Under the pieces are notes generated by a model. It did no database searches. It was not told where the DNA came from and saw only the letters and a program-made list of their open reading frames with translations. Positions 32,621 through 42,270 of a stretch of DNA of 48,958 nt are shown here, piece by piece (position 1 is the stretch's first letter; each line of letters opens with the position of its first letter). The translations under genes were made by a program, and so were the position numbers. The stretch is from Coemansia sp. RSA 487 (taxonomy: Eukaryota > Kickxellomycota > Kickxellomycetes > Kickxellales > Kickxellaceae). Where the stretch lies: the NCBI GenBank assembly GCA_027577595.1, contig JANBRJ010000116.1, forward strand, positions 1 to 48,958. The letters are read 5' to 3'.

Positions 32621-35176
32621 ATGGCCCCTATATTACTAAAGATAAAGGGAACCAAACTTTTCTCGCCCTTTAACGAAATCGAGGATGTTGGCGACTTATC
32701 AACGCTATGGCGGGTCTGCACAAAGGTCAAGGATTCACTTGAAAATGGCTCGCGGCTAGAAAACCTCTCCTGGCGCCTGTGGCATCTACATCAGACGTTT
32801 GAAGCTCGCGGAAAAGGCAGGGACTACCGCAAACTTTCTCCTGCCACAACAAAGCAGCTTGAAAAAACAATCCGCCGACCAGAGTATGCGAGAAATCCAA
32901 AGCCTATGCAGATCAAAGTACGTCTAGGAAAGTCTAGTGAAAGACATGCAGATGCCCATAGAACATCTGGCGGCGAGCATGAGGAGCGCCGCAAAGCACA
33001 TGCTGATAGTCAAGGCTCCAGCAGAGCCCTGGGAAATTCCGCTTCGGCAGTAGCACCAACAGCGGCTTCAATACCAGCACAAGCCGCGACATCAGCTGGC
33101 GTAGAGACACCTACTGTGCTAGCCCAGAGTAATGCCATGGCTTTTAGCAATGTAGGTATCGATGCTGTCGTTTCTTCGGCTCTGAATAACGACAGCTCGT
33201 CTGACGCAAAAGCACTGCTTACATCCATGCCACCAAGTTCTGACACCAGTGCTAACGATCTTGTCAACACACAAACGGGAAGCGAGGGCAACAATAATGC
33301 TGCGAGCGGCACCTCAGCAACGACTGCTGCGGGATCATCTAGCGCGTCCCAAGTCACTAGCGCTTCAGAGGAGGTCCAAGCGTCAGATTTTATGTCTTTT
33401 GGCCCATCCAGCTTCCTATCAAGCGGGTTTGATCTTGACGCGCCACAAATTGAGATCACACTTGATGATATATTTTCGGCCAACAGCAGCGACTGGTCCC
33501 AGTTTGGATTTGCCTCGATTGCCAATGGCCCGATGCTTGGGATGCCGATGGCGGATTACAGTGCTGGGCAGGGAATGTGGAACGGTATGCAGTACCCTGG
33601 ACCAATGTCCATGAACACACCTTATGGTATGCCTCCCAACCACATGCATATGGCGCACCCAGAGCAACCCAAGAAGCAACATGATGGTCCGATCTGTGCC
33701 AACTGCGAAGTTACGTCGACACCTCTTTGGCGCCGCTCTAACGACGAAACGCTTCTATGCAACGCATGTGGACTGTATTATAAGCTGCACAATACGCACA
33801 GGCCCAAATCGCTACGCTCAAACGCTTCTCGCAAGGATGGTGTTGACGAGGACCTGCCAAAGACGGTCTGCACAAACTGCACAACAACCGCGACGCCCCT
33901 TTGGCGGCGCGACGAGAGCGGAAACCCGTTGTGCAATGCTTGCGGGCTGTATTACAAGCTACACAAAGAGAACCGGCCAATTACTCTAAAATCAGATGTG
34001 ATTCGCAAGCGCCAGCGGCATGATCCGGCAGCAACAACACCACGGAAAAGGCAGCAGCCTCGCGGTCCATCATCAAAGCAAGCGGAGATAGCAGAAGCAT
34101 CGTCTCCTAGTACGTCGTCTGCTTCGCCAATGCCAGCGACCTTGGCTACAACACCAAAGGGCGTCAAATCTAGTGCTGCTTCCAAATCGAAAAGAAGGAA
34201 GAGTAGGTCTGTAGCACAGCCAGAACTAGCGCCACCACCGCAGCTGTCTACGTCACATAATCAGCAGACGCAGTACATCTCGACAAGCAACGGCAGTTCT
34301 GGCGATGCCTCCATGAAACTGGCTGCTCCATTCGCTCACGAGCCAAACACTCCACAGTCTGCACCACCAGTATCATACTCTGCCAATGGAACACAGCTGC
34401 TTAACGGGCCGGAACCACACACAAACATCGAACACACATACCACAACTATGTCCACACTAGCAACACCACCAATAGCCATCGTCTGGAGCATAGTGCATC
34501 GCTGCAGCATCCAGGAGGCAGTTATTCTGCAGTCAGCACAACTGCGGATTATAAAGATATGTCGTCTCACCAATTTGGAATTTCAGCAGCATCCAGGGTG
34601 AATGACCAGCCGCCGCCTTTACAACACTCGGCGACCTTGCCTGTCCATACCTTCGATGCGAATGGTGTGCCGCGAGCATCAAGCGGATCCATAAATATTC
34701 CCATGTCGCCGCCGCTGTCCGCGAGAGCCGATACTTACTTCAGCCGCTCGTCGAACACGCTTGATCGACCAGCTACAACCCACGACTCGACAATTGCGTC
34801 GTCGGGAGCCCAGCCGTCGCTGCCGTCATTGGGATCATCGTCACACAGCGGTAACAGGTATGCATCTGGTTCGGGCGTGATAGGTGGAACCGGGACGCTG
34901 CATACAGCGGCATCTACCACCTCTCACTACGGACAACACCAGCAGCAACAGCCATCTTTGCTAAACCGTCGTCCATCGCCGCTTTATATGGGGCAGGGGG
35001 TATCATTGGCCACCAATTCAACGTCGACCACATCGGAAACCAAGCATCAAGCGGATCGGCAGCTTCCATCGCTTGCTGAGCTAGCATCGGCATCAAGTAC
35101 GCATAATAGCGATTCATTCCACTACGTGCGTCAGCAGCAACAGCGACAACAGCCGTACCCGCCACTGAACCCGTAA
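32621..35176 (+). CDS. GATA transcription factor, AreA/Gaf1-like with two zinc fingers
   Basis: An 851-residue single-exon transcription factor. Residues about 18-55 ([19 protein letters not shown], then [13 protein letters not shown]) match the short N-terminal domain shared by fungal AreA/Gaf1/Gat nitrogen regulators. Two GATA fingers follow in tandem: C359-x2-C362-x17-C380-x2-C383 and C417-x2-C420-x17-C438-x2-C441. Both have TPLWRR and [12 protein letters not shown] and each is trailed by RP. The second has the basic tail DVIRKRQR that contacts DNA. The rest is disordered, with Ser/Thr-rich flanks, a likely nuclear signal KSKRRKSR at about 522-529, and glutamine-rich ends. AreA itself has one finger; tandem 17-residue-loop fingers are better known in siderophore repressors, which lack this N-terminal domain. 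The target (nitrogen or iron) is therefore open. Confidence 0.92.
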   Translation: MAPILLKIKGTKLFSPFNEIEDVGDLSTLWRVCTKVKDSLENGSRLENLSWRLWHLHQTFEARGKGRDYRKLSPATTKQLEKTIRRPEYARNPKPMQIKVRLGKSSERHADAHRTSGGEHEERRKAHADSQGSSRALGNSASAVAPTAASIPAQAATSAGVETPTVLAQSNAMAFSNVGIDAVVSSALNNDSSSDAKALLTSMPPSSDTSANDLVNTQTGSEGNNNAASGTSATTAAGSSSASQVTSASEEVQASDFMSFGPSSFLSSGFDLDAPQIEITLDDIFSANSSDWSQFGFASIANGPMLGMPMADYSAGQGMWNGMQYPGPMSMNTPYGMPPNHMHMAHPEQPKKQHDGPICANCEVTSTPLWRRSNDETLLCNACGLYYKLHNTHRPKSLRSNASRKDGVDEDLPKTVCTNCTTTATPLWRRDESGNPLCNACGLYYKLHKENRPITLKSDVIRKRQRHDPAATTPRKRQQPRGPSSKQAEIAEASSPSTSSASPMPATLATTPKGVKSSAASKSKRRKSRSVAQPELAPPPQLSTSHNQQTQYISTSNGSSGDASMKLAAPFAHEPNTPQSAPPVSYSANGTQLLNGPEPHTNIEHTYHNYVHTSNTTNSHRLEHSASLQHPGGSYSAVSTTADYKDMSSHQFGISAASRVNDQPPPLQHSATLPVHTFDANGVPRASSGSINIPMSPPLSARADTYFSRSSNTLDRPATTHDSTIASSGAQPSLPSLGSSSHSGNRYASGSGVIGGTGTLHTAASTTSHYGQHQQQQPSLLNRRPSPLYMGQGVSLATNSTSTTSETKHQADRQLPSLAELASASSTHNSDSFHYVRQQQQRQQPYPPLNP

Positions 35177-35385
35177 CAGGTGCTTGCGGTTTAGATGCTC
35201 ATTCCCGTTTTCTATTTTTTTTCTCATGTAGACTTTCTAATCAAACGTAATTTGCAAAACAGTATTGAGCTGACTCCGAACACGAGATAATTCGCCCCAT
35301 GTTGAGCGCATAGATATCATTGGGGCCGAGCTGGATCCTATTGCCTTTTTCGACTGTCTAGAATCCACTGAGACTATTTGTTTCA

Positions 35386-35428
35386 CAACATAACATAACA
35401 TAACATAGCATAGCATAGCATAGCATAT
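35386..35428. repeat. Pentanucleotide repeat (CATAA/CATAG)n
   Basis: About eight tandem five-base units that change from CATAA to CATAG part way along, in the short gap between the convergent GATA and Yip1 genes, near the Yip1 stop. Confidence 0.9.
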
Positions 35429-35461
35429 CATTGTGGACTTTATTCTGCAAAAAAAACAATG

Positions 35462-36199
35462 CTAGAAAACCGTAAGCAGCGCAAAACTTGTGTAAAAGAG
35501 ACATACAGGGTACGCCACAAGTAACCGCTGTTCGGACATGGAAAGAACAGTGACAAACATGGTCGCCGACGAGTATGTGCACCATACAATCGGAAGTATG
35601 GCGGCGAAAAGCCCAGGCTGGGTGCTCTTAAAGTCGATCAAAAGGCCAATGCTGCCAAGAAACACGATCGGTAGCAGGCAGTACCCCAGGATGCTTGCTG
35701 TCCGCATGACAGCAATGCCACCCTGGGACATGAGGTTCAGAATCGCCCAAATGCCAACTGTACCCAGAAGTCCGACACCATAGATGTATCCAAACTGTGA
35801 TTTGCCACTCAGCAGCAAAAACGTGCCTAGAACCAGAATGAACAGTAGCGGTCCAGCCATGTCAGAGTCGTCATAGATCTCAGTGTCGAGCGGTTTGAAT
35901 GGGTTTAACACAGCAAGGGTTTTCGACTTTATGTGCATAAAGTTGATGCCAAGCTCCTCCAGAAGCGGCAGCTCGTTTGGGAAGCCGCCGGTGCCAAATG
36001 CTGCAATCCACGAACGCTCAACAATAGGCATTGCTGTTCCATAGGACGACGCGTAAAACTCGTCTGCAGATCCTTGCATTCCGACCCCAGTTGCCGTCGA
36101 CGCTGGGTCGACATATTGTGTTTGGTAAAATTCAAGCCCATCCGCCGGGGGCTGATTCCCATACATTTGATCCTGATCGAATAGTACTGAATGCGCCAT
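35462..36199 (-). CDS. yip1: Yip1 family Golgi/ER membrane protein (YIPF5-like)
   Basis: A 245-residue protein of the Yip1 family, which binds Rab GTPases (Ypt1/Ypt31 in yeast) and is needed for ER-to-Golgi COPII traffic. The first 75 residues are cytosolic and rich in Tyr, Gln and Pro. The conserved LLEELGINFMHIKSKT and LNPFKP blocks lead into DSDMAGPLLFILVLG and GKSQFGYIYG, the family signature, and about five membrane segments make up the rest. Length and topology fit the family. The ATG at 36199 begins the frame. It faces the GATA gene tail to tail. Confidence 0.93.
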   Translation of the reverse strand: MAHSVLFDQDQMYGNQPPADGLEFYQTQYVDPASTATGVGMQGSADEFYASSYGTAMPIVERSWIAAFGTGGFPNELPLLEELGINFMHIKSKTLAVLNPFKPLDTEIYDDSDMAGPLLFILVLGTFLLLSGKSQFGYIYGVGLLGTVGIWAILNLMSQGGIAVMRTASILGYCLLPIVFLGSIGLLIDFKSTQPGLFAAILPIVWCTYSSATMFVTVLSMSEQRLLVAYPVCLFYTSFALLTVF

Positions 36200-36499
36200 A
36201 TTCCCTTATAATGTGTATATGTGAGCGTGCAAGATGAAGAGTAAAGAGGAATGTGCAGGTAGGTAACTGAGAATGTACAAAAAAAAGTAAATTCAACGGT
36301 TTTGTATAATAAGCGGTGAACCAATGTTTTTCCCCTTTTTAAGCAATGTGGAGCAAGTATTTTTTCTATGTAACCTTAATTAATATTTTCTTTGGGATTA
36401 TCCTAAAACGGCTTTTGCAGCTTTCTTCCCTTATAGTTTGTCTAGGTTCTTGCAAACCATATGGACCATAGCTTGTCCATTATCTATTATCTATTATCC

Positions 36500-36940
36500 A
36501 TTGTCCATTAGAAAACAAGTTAAGAAGAGTGACCAAAGTCTCGCTCCTCGTGCAATAGCTGAACATTTAGGCTTGCTTGTGCGAACTGTGCGAGCCTTGA
36601 TCAAGCATTTTGATGAATGTGAGGCAATAGAGTCTTAACCAAAAAGTAGCGGGAAATCTAGGATCGATGAATATACAAGAAGCCGCCTTGCGAATACAGC
36701 GAAGAAGGATCGGAGAATAACAAATAAAACAGCTCGTAATATATTTAGATCTCGATATTCCTCGTCAATATGTTGGAATGATTTTGAAATATGAAGACAT
36801 CGTTTCTAGGATAGCAAGGAAGAAGCCATTTATTACTGGCGAGCAAGCGGAAGAGCAACTGCAATTTGCCAATAACTATATCAATTGGAACATTAAGCAG
36901 TGGAAGAAGCTTATATTCACTGATGAGACCACATGAACGT
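36500..36940 (+). mobile_element. Tc1/mariner-type transposase remnant, N-terminal part
   Basis: Translated pieces resemble the first half of a Tc1-like transposase: a helix-turn-helix region (APRAIAEHLGLLVRTVRAL) near 36540, and later ARKKPFITGEQAEEQLQFA through WNIKQWKKLIFTDETT, which is the usual sequence around the first catalytic Asp. The pieces lie in different frames with stops between them, so the gene is dead. The catalytic C-terminal half is missing, and I found no terminal inverted repeats or TA duplication at the edges. It lies between the yip1 and taf5 genes. Confidence 0.65.
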
Positions 36941-37558
36941 TGGCTCATCACTGTACTATTGCCCATATAGAAGCCCACCAGTTTTCTAGCCAGCATACCA
37001 TCCACAACCAGATGCTAGCTCAGTAGCTGTGTTCTGTAGACGTTGCTTTCTTATCGCGCCTTTCAACAACCAAAGCTGTATTGTTTGTGTGGTTGTCCTG
37101 TGTAGATGCTGCAGGAGCGTTTGCTTTGGGCCTCCTATCGTTTTTCCTGGTCTTTGGCTTTACACAATGACGTTTGTGCTGTTTCCCATCGTTTGCAACT
37201 ACGCTGCTTGCTGTCTTTTCGCTGAACCACGAGCAAAAACAACATTTGCGACGCTTCCACGCCAATCGACTACTACTTTGGCGAGTTGCTTTAAAATAAA
37301 AAATAAAACCACTAATTTTGAACCGTATAACAAGCAAATCACCACCCGCCAGCAAGCAATGTATTTTTCCCATACCCATCACGCATGACACTTTGGACAA
37401 AAACACATTATAAGCATGAACGCGGTTTACGAAAATTTCCAGCCAAAAAAAATAACAGCTGCGCTCTTTCAAAAACCTTTAATCGTTTGTTCTCATTTAC
37501 TTTTATTTCTGAAGGCTGATTGTAGTTTGTGCATAACCACTGCTGTGTTTGTCATACA
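36941..37558. other. Intergenic, taf5 upstream region
   Basis: No gene seen. It follows the transposon remnant and should hold the taf5 promoter and leader. Confidence 0.5.
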
Positions 37559-39925
37559 ATGTCTAGCAAAAGATCTGGATTTTCAGAGATACCAGAAGCC
37601 ACGACTGGCGTCAACAATAACAACAACGGCGCTGCCAGTGGGGATGCCCAGCAAACCTCAGGCGATGGTGTATTGTCAACTGGGACAGGCGGACGGAACG
37701 CGTCCCAAAAACACATTGAGAAGATTGTTCTTCAGTACCTAAAATCGAAGGGGTACAAGGATGCCGAAAAGGCGCTTCGCGAGGATGCGATGCTGGACAC
37801 CTCCGAGACAACGCTTGCTGATCTTGCCAACGCATTTCCGGCAAGTGAGGTTGGTTCTGATGCCAGCGTGCCTAGCTGGATTCTATTCTATAACGAAGCT
37901 GAGCAGGGAAACCCAGACGCGTATAGTCAAAGCTACAAGGAGCTGCGCCGCTGGATAGACAGCTCTCTTGACGTATACAAGCATGAGCTCTATGCTGCTT
38001 CCTATCCCATATTTGTTCACTCGTACATGGACCTGCTCCACCGTGGGCTGTACGAAAAGGCATCTGAGTTCATGGAGCTCTACAGTAGCGACCACATGGT
38101 GTTTCACAGCAAGGATATCGGTGTGCTGGTGACTCTTAAAACCAAAACCCATGCTGAAGAGAACGAGCTTGCAAAGCTATATCGTGAAAATAAGTATGGA
38201 ATTCGTATGACACGCGTTGGATTTGAGCTACTCTTGTCGTTTTTGCAGGACCACCACTATACCCTGCTGATGCGGACCGTCAACCAGCATTTGAACATTA
38301 GAACCATCGACGGGACTGCGCCGATATCGTCAGAAGCCGAAGCGGATGTGGGTATCACTGGGCATACGCAGAACCAGCTGGATCACTTTAATAGCCAGGA
38401 AATTTTACTTGGAAGCGTGCCATTAGACGCCTTTGTTCGCGATGAAGTTGAGCGCACATTGCAGAGCGAGGCCGGTCGGCGTGTAAAGGACAGCGTTAGT
38501 AGTGAAGCCTCTGGATTGCTGGACACGTTTTCAAAGGTCAAACAGGATTCCAACATTAATGGGCTGCCACTTCGCGAAGCTATCCCTATGCCGCCGCCTC
38601 GGGGGATAGAGGTCGAGCAGCAGATCGCCAGCCTAAAGGCTATACGCAAGCGTATATCGCTTGGACCGGCTGCGCTCCCTTCCGTTTGCATGTACACGAT
38701 GCACAATACAAACAGCACGCTAAACTGCACGGCTGTTTCCGAGGATCTGTCATTGCTTGCCGGGGGGTTTTCAGAGTCCTACGTCAAGATCTGGAGTCTC
38801 AAGCACGAGCCAATGCGTGGATTTGCTAGCAATTTTTATCCAGCATCAGTGAACAGCATGGAGGATGCAGAGGCACTGCGCGAAAAGACAACCAACGACT
38901 GCCGTAAACTCATTGGCCATTCGGGTCCTGTTTTTGGCCTGGACATCAGCTTTGACTCAAAGTATCTGATCTCTGCATCAGAGGATAAAACAGCAAGACT
39001 GTGGAGCTTGGATACATTTACCAATGTTGTCTGCTACAAGGGACATAACTACCCCATATGGGACGTGTCGTTTGCGCCTCAGGGATTCTATTTTGCAACA
39101 GCATCACACGATAGAACCGCGCGTCTTTGGAGCTGTGACCACATTTATGCGCTGCGCATTTTTGCTGGCCATCTTTCCGACGTCAACTGCGTCCGCTTTC
39201 ATCCAAACTCGAAATACGTGGTCACAGGCTCTAGCGATAAAACCGTCAGGCTCTGGGATGTGCAACGCGGCAGTTGCGTGCGCGTGTTTACCGGACACAC
39301 GGGCTCTGTCGACACGGTTGCTATTTCTCCGGACGGTCGCATTATGGCATCTGCAGGCGAGGACCAGACTGTCAATGTTTGGGACCTTGGCTCTGGGCGG
39401 CGCATGGATGCTCTGGCAGGACACACGGGCCCTGTTTATTCGTTGGCTTTCAGCCAAGAAGGAACGCTGCTGCTCTCAGGCTCGGCAGATGAGACAGTCA
39501 GAGCATGGAATGTCAAGCGCTCTGCGTCTGCAAGCGACCACCCGATTATCATCAATCGAAGAATCGAAAAGCAAGGTCTGCAACATGATCAAGAGGAGGG
39601 AGGGCTACGTGAAGGGGAAACCCATGGTATTAACGAAGCGGCGGGTCAGGAAACACAAAAGAACAAGACGTCATCGCCAACGGTTGCGCATCCAGATGCT
39701 ATGGACGTTGACACAACAGTACAAAGTAAAGGCACAGATAAACACAAATCGGGATCCTTGAGCGATAGCAAGAAGAGAGACGCTGCTGGTGTCTGGAAAT
39801 CAAAGCGAGTAGCAGAGAGCGAAGCATTGCTAGAAACGTGGCGGACCAAAAGCACACCGGTATATAATGTCACGATGAGTAAGCGTAACCTTGCAGTAGC
39901 CATTGGCGCGTTTTCTCTAAGTTAA
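37559..39925 (+). CDS. taf5: TFIID/SAGA subunit TAF5 (WD40)
   Basis: A 788-residue, single-exon subunit of TFIID (and of SAGA in many fungi), a nuclear scaffold that pairs with TAF6-TAF9. A LisH motif lies at about residues 51-76 (KHIEKIVLQYLKSKGYKDAE). The TAF5 NTD2 helical domain is at about 118-245, with ELRRWIDSSLDVYKHEL and FVHSYMDLLHRGLYEKA. The WD40 propeller covers about 375-655 with repeats ending ARLWS, VRLWD, VNVWD and VRAWN. The C-terminal STPVYNVTMSKRNLAVAIGAF block is the TAF5 end signature. An acidic Ser/Lys-rich insert (about 660-755) separates the last blade from it. The ATG at 37559 is the first in the frame. Confidence 0.96.
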   Translation: MSSKRSGFSEIPEATTGVNNNNNGAASGDAQQTSGDGVLSTGTGGRNASQKHIEKIVLQYLKSKGYKDAEKALREDAMLDTSETTLADLANAFPASEVGSDASVPSWILFYNEAEQGNPDAYSQSYKELRRWIDSSLDVYKHELYAASYPIFVHSYMDLLHRGLYEKASEFMELYSSDHMVFHSKDIGVLVTLKTKTHAEENELAKLYRENKYGIRMTRVGFELLLSFLQDHHYTLLMRTVNQHLNIRTIDGTAPISSEAEADVGITGHTQNQLDHFNSQEILLGSVPLDAFVRDEVERTLQSEAGRRVKDSVSSEASGLLDTFSKVKQDSNINGLPLREAIPMPPPRGIEVEQQIASLKAIRKRISLGPAALPSVCMYTMHNTNSTLNCTAVSEDLSLLAGGFSESYVKIWSLKHEPMRGFASNFYPASVNSMEDAEALREKTTNDCRKLIGHSGPVFGLDISFDSKYLISASEDKTARLWSLDTFTNVVCYKGHNYPIWDVSFAPQGFYFATASHDRTARLWSCDHIYALRIFAGHLSDVNCVRFHPNSKYVVTGSSDKTVRLWDVQRGSCVRVFTGHTGSVDTVAISPDGRIMASAGEDQTVNVWDLGSGRRMDALAGHTGPVYSLAFSQEGTLLLSGSADETVRAWNVKRSASASDHPIIINRRIEKQGLQHDQEEGGLREGETHGINEAAGQETQKNKTSSPTVAHPDAMDVDTTVQSKGTDKHKSGSLSDSKKRDAAGVWKSKRVAESEALLETWRTKSTPVYNVTMSKRNLAVAIGAFSLS

Positions 39926-39938
39926 ACGGTTTGCATTA

Positions 39939-39961
39939 ATTATATATATATATATATATAT
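39939..39961. repeat. (AT)n tract downstream of taf5
   Basis: About eleven AT units just after the taf5 stop, in the 111-base gap between convergent genes. It may overlap polyadenylation signals of either gene. Confidence 0.85.
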
Positions 39962-40036
39962 TGTCTGAGATGCTTATGACGTTGTACAAGTAAAAGCCAT
40001 TGTTGCTGCTAGCGCAATTGTTATGTATTTTTTCCT

Positions 40037-42007
40037 TCATCCAAATCTTGACATCCCACCGCCTTCCCAGCCCATCGATCCGATGATGTCGAGGTGTGGA
40101 TCATCTGCATAGTGGTTATAGCCTGGCGGATTTGCTGCTGACTTCGCTGCTGCTGGTCTGTTTGCAGCTGGTCGTGGCAGTCTTGAGCTGACCAGTGGCC
40201 TAATGGCTCCTTTCCCGCGAAGATTCGCTGGTGCAGTGCTACATTTTACATTGTATGGTATATTCCCTTGGCTGCCAAGCGTGCTTGTTCCTGCGCGTGC
40301 TTTTGGGGTGCTCGATCGATCGTAAAAATTCGACTGCACAATGTTTCGCTGAGTATCCTTCCTCTTCTTTCTCGAGACAGGCTGACGCTGCGAGGGCTCA
40401 AACTGGTTGATGTACATGTCTCTGTCAAAGATGCTTCCCTGTGCAGAGCGCCTCAAGTCCCAGAATCCCTCGAGTGGTGACGAGTACCCATCATCGCTGT
40501 CATCTTTGTTTTGGTTGCCAGGATGTTTTCCGCTGCTGGCGCTGACTCCAGTGGCCACACTGCTGCGGTTTGGCTGGTTCAATTCTTTGCACATTTCCGT
40601 CTCACTACCTGATTCGGTATCAAGTATGCTGTTGTTGAGGACATCGCTCAAAGGATCGTCATCGTCATTTCTGCCACCACCATCATCTAGTCTCTGCGTG
40701 AAAAGATTTTCCTTGTACCATTGCGTTATGCTTCTATTATCTTCCTCCATATCAGATTCAGGCTCACGACTATCCTGGGTGTCACTGAATAGAGGCACGG
40801 ATCCAATAGGCTCGGCCATTTTGGCAAGCTCTGAAAAACTGGGCGCAACCTGAGAGTTCTTTGGGGGCGCTGTCGGAGTAAGAAACTCGCTGATCGGATC
40901 GCTAGATAGCTCGGCGCTGTTGTCTTTAGGCTCAGAGCAAGGTCCCATAGACGCAGTGCCTCTGGAGGGTGGAAGTGAGCCAGGCAATGGATAGTATATG
41001 TTCGTTATTGCATTGCCTGCGGAATGCGTATGTACAAGCGTAGACGCCGAGTCTGCACCCCCATTGTAAAGCAAAGGCGTGTTTGCCATACAGCCACTAG
41101 CTAGGGTGTTTCCAGAGAGAATATCCGTAACAGGCGCCGACGGGCTGACAGACAGGCTATCATTGTCTGCGTCTTGCGTTTCGTTAGCCAAAACTACCAA
41201 CTGGGATCCACCACTATTAAAGCGTCTTATTGTCGGGCTGTTTGCACGTAACAGGGGTGGCGATGATGGCAGGAAGTGCTGTCCCTTTGGAGGGCTTATC
41301 CGCGCATGCTCAGGTGCTCTAACAGAAACACACTCTGCCCGGCTATCCTCGGTTGGTAACACTTGGACATCATCGTCGCCAAAGCTAGTGGCAAGATCAA
41401 TCGGCTTGTTGGTTATACCATTATCTACAGCCTGTGGGTAAATAGCATTAGCGTTTGGCTTCTTGGATATTTCCTTGACAAAATCATCGTCGCTACTGTC
41501 CACCTCCACACCTTCAAGTACATTAGGCAGCTTCTGCAACTGCCGTTTTGTTGGTGGTTCTGATTCCACTGTTAGCGGTTCAGGATGTACCGTCGGGTTT
41601 GTGCTAGCTGTAGGGGCTAGTCTTCGAGCTTTAGCTAGCTCTGTTAAACACTTGATCTCCTGACTGCCATCACTGCTCTCGATAACCACCTGGCTTTGAG
41701 AACGCTTTTTGGCGCTCCCGGCTGTTACGGATACAGATGCGGCTGTTTGTCGTTCAGACAGATTATTAGGGTATCTGATAAAGCGACCGCGGCCACCACG
41801 CGTCGTCGTCTCCTTTGGACTGCTAATGGCTATAATGGACTGCACCCTACTGGAAGTGTTAACGACAACGGCTTTTGGAAGCTCCCAGAAATTGCTTAGC
41901 GCGCTTTCGTTGTGGTTGCAAGGAGAGAAGCTGTGTTTTAACTGCCTCTTTTGTTGTGAGGGCGGCTCTGGCTGCTTTCGAATGCTGTTGCTCAGGCTTT
42001 TGCGCAT
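40037..42007 (-). CDS. Large disordered Ser-rich protein of unknown function
   Basis: Not recognised. A clean 656-codon frame begins with a basic N-terminus (MRKSLSNSIRKQPEPPSQQK). The body is Ser/Pro/Asp-rich with SSDDD and SDDD acidic clusters at about 172-175 and elsewhere. Short ordered-looking motifs are DNRSITQWYKENLFTQRL (about 420-440), SSPLEGFWDLRRSA (about 510-523), SIFDRDMYINQF, a KKRKD basic patch, and a C-terminal HLDIIGSMGWEGGGMSRF. Such islands in disorder are typical of DNA-repair or chromatin adaptor proteins, and I considered an Slx4-like scaffold, but I see no BTB, SAP or Slx1-binding C-terminal domain that would support it. It converges on taf5. Confidence 0.7.
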   Translation of the reverse strand: MRKSLSNSIRKQPEPPSQQKRQLKHSFSPCNHNESALSNFWELPKAVVVNTSSRVQSIIAISSPKETTTRGGRGRFIRYPNNLSERQTAASVSVTAGSAKKRSQSQVVIESSDGSQEIKCLTELAKARRLAPTASTNPTVHPEPLTVESEPPTKRQLQKLPNVLEGVEVDSSDDDFVKEISKKPNANAIYPQAVDNGITNKPIDLATSFGDDDVQVLPTEDSRAECVSVRAPEHARISPPKGQHFLPSSPPLLRANSPTIRRFNSGGSQLVVLANETQDADNDSLSVSPSAPVTDILSGNTLASGCMANTPLLYNGGADSASTLVHTHSAGNAITNIYYPLPGSLPPSRGTASMGPCSEPKDNSAELSSDPISEFLTPTAPPKNSQVAPSFSELAKMAEPIGSVPLFSDTQDSREPESDMEEDNRSITQWYKENLFTQRLDDGGGRNDDDDPLSDVLNNSILDTESGSETEMCKELNQPNRSSVATGVSASSGKHPGNQNKDDSDDGYSSPLEGFWDLRRSAQGSIFDRDMYINQFEPSQRQPVSRKKRKDTQRNIVQSNFYDRSSTPKARAGTSTLGSQGNIPYNVKCSTAPANLRGKGAIRPLVSSRLPRPAANRPAAAKSAANPPGYNHYADDPHLDIIGSMGWEGGGMSRFG

Positions 42008-42270
42008 TCTGAACCATTCAGGTATTTTTAAAAGCAGGTTGCAAATATAGGCAGGCTTTGTACTGAGGTAGATAAATGAGCAAAAAGAAAAAACTTTGAA
42101 TAGAATTGTAATTTTTCGCGTGTAAGGTTGAAACGGGTGGATAAAACAAAGGTTAGCTGTTTCACTGACTGAGAAATCCCTTTTTCTTTTACTTGTTGAA
42201 TGAGCGAATCTGTAATTTTATTTATTTATTTATTTATGTTTGTTTATTTTTGCAGACTTTGGCAGGTATA
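42008..42270. other. Divergent promoter and probable 5'-UTR intron end
   Basis: The gap between two divergent genes. A TTTA repeat (about 42219-42238) and a pyrimidine tract end in TTTTTGCAG at about 42255, a good acceptor 16 bases before the MRM1 ATG. The leader of that gene is therefore probably spliced. Confidence 0.4.

Noticed and set aside
32058-32639. 193-codon frame before the GATA factor
   Set aside because: It lacks an ATG start, reads as long Phe/Cys/Tyr runs from a pyrimidine-rich leader, and overlaps the GATA-factor start in another frame.
35388-35428. Short tandem units considered as a CRISPR-like array
   Set aside because: The units are five bases and uninterrupted, with no spacers; it is a microsatellite.
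40037-42007. Naming this gene slx4
   Set aside because: General layout is similar to a repair scaffold, but no BTB, SAP-like or Slx1-binding domain is visible, so the name is not supported.
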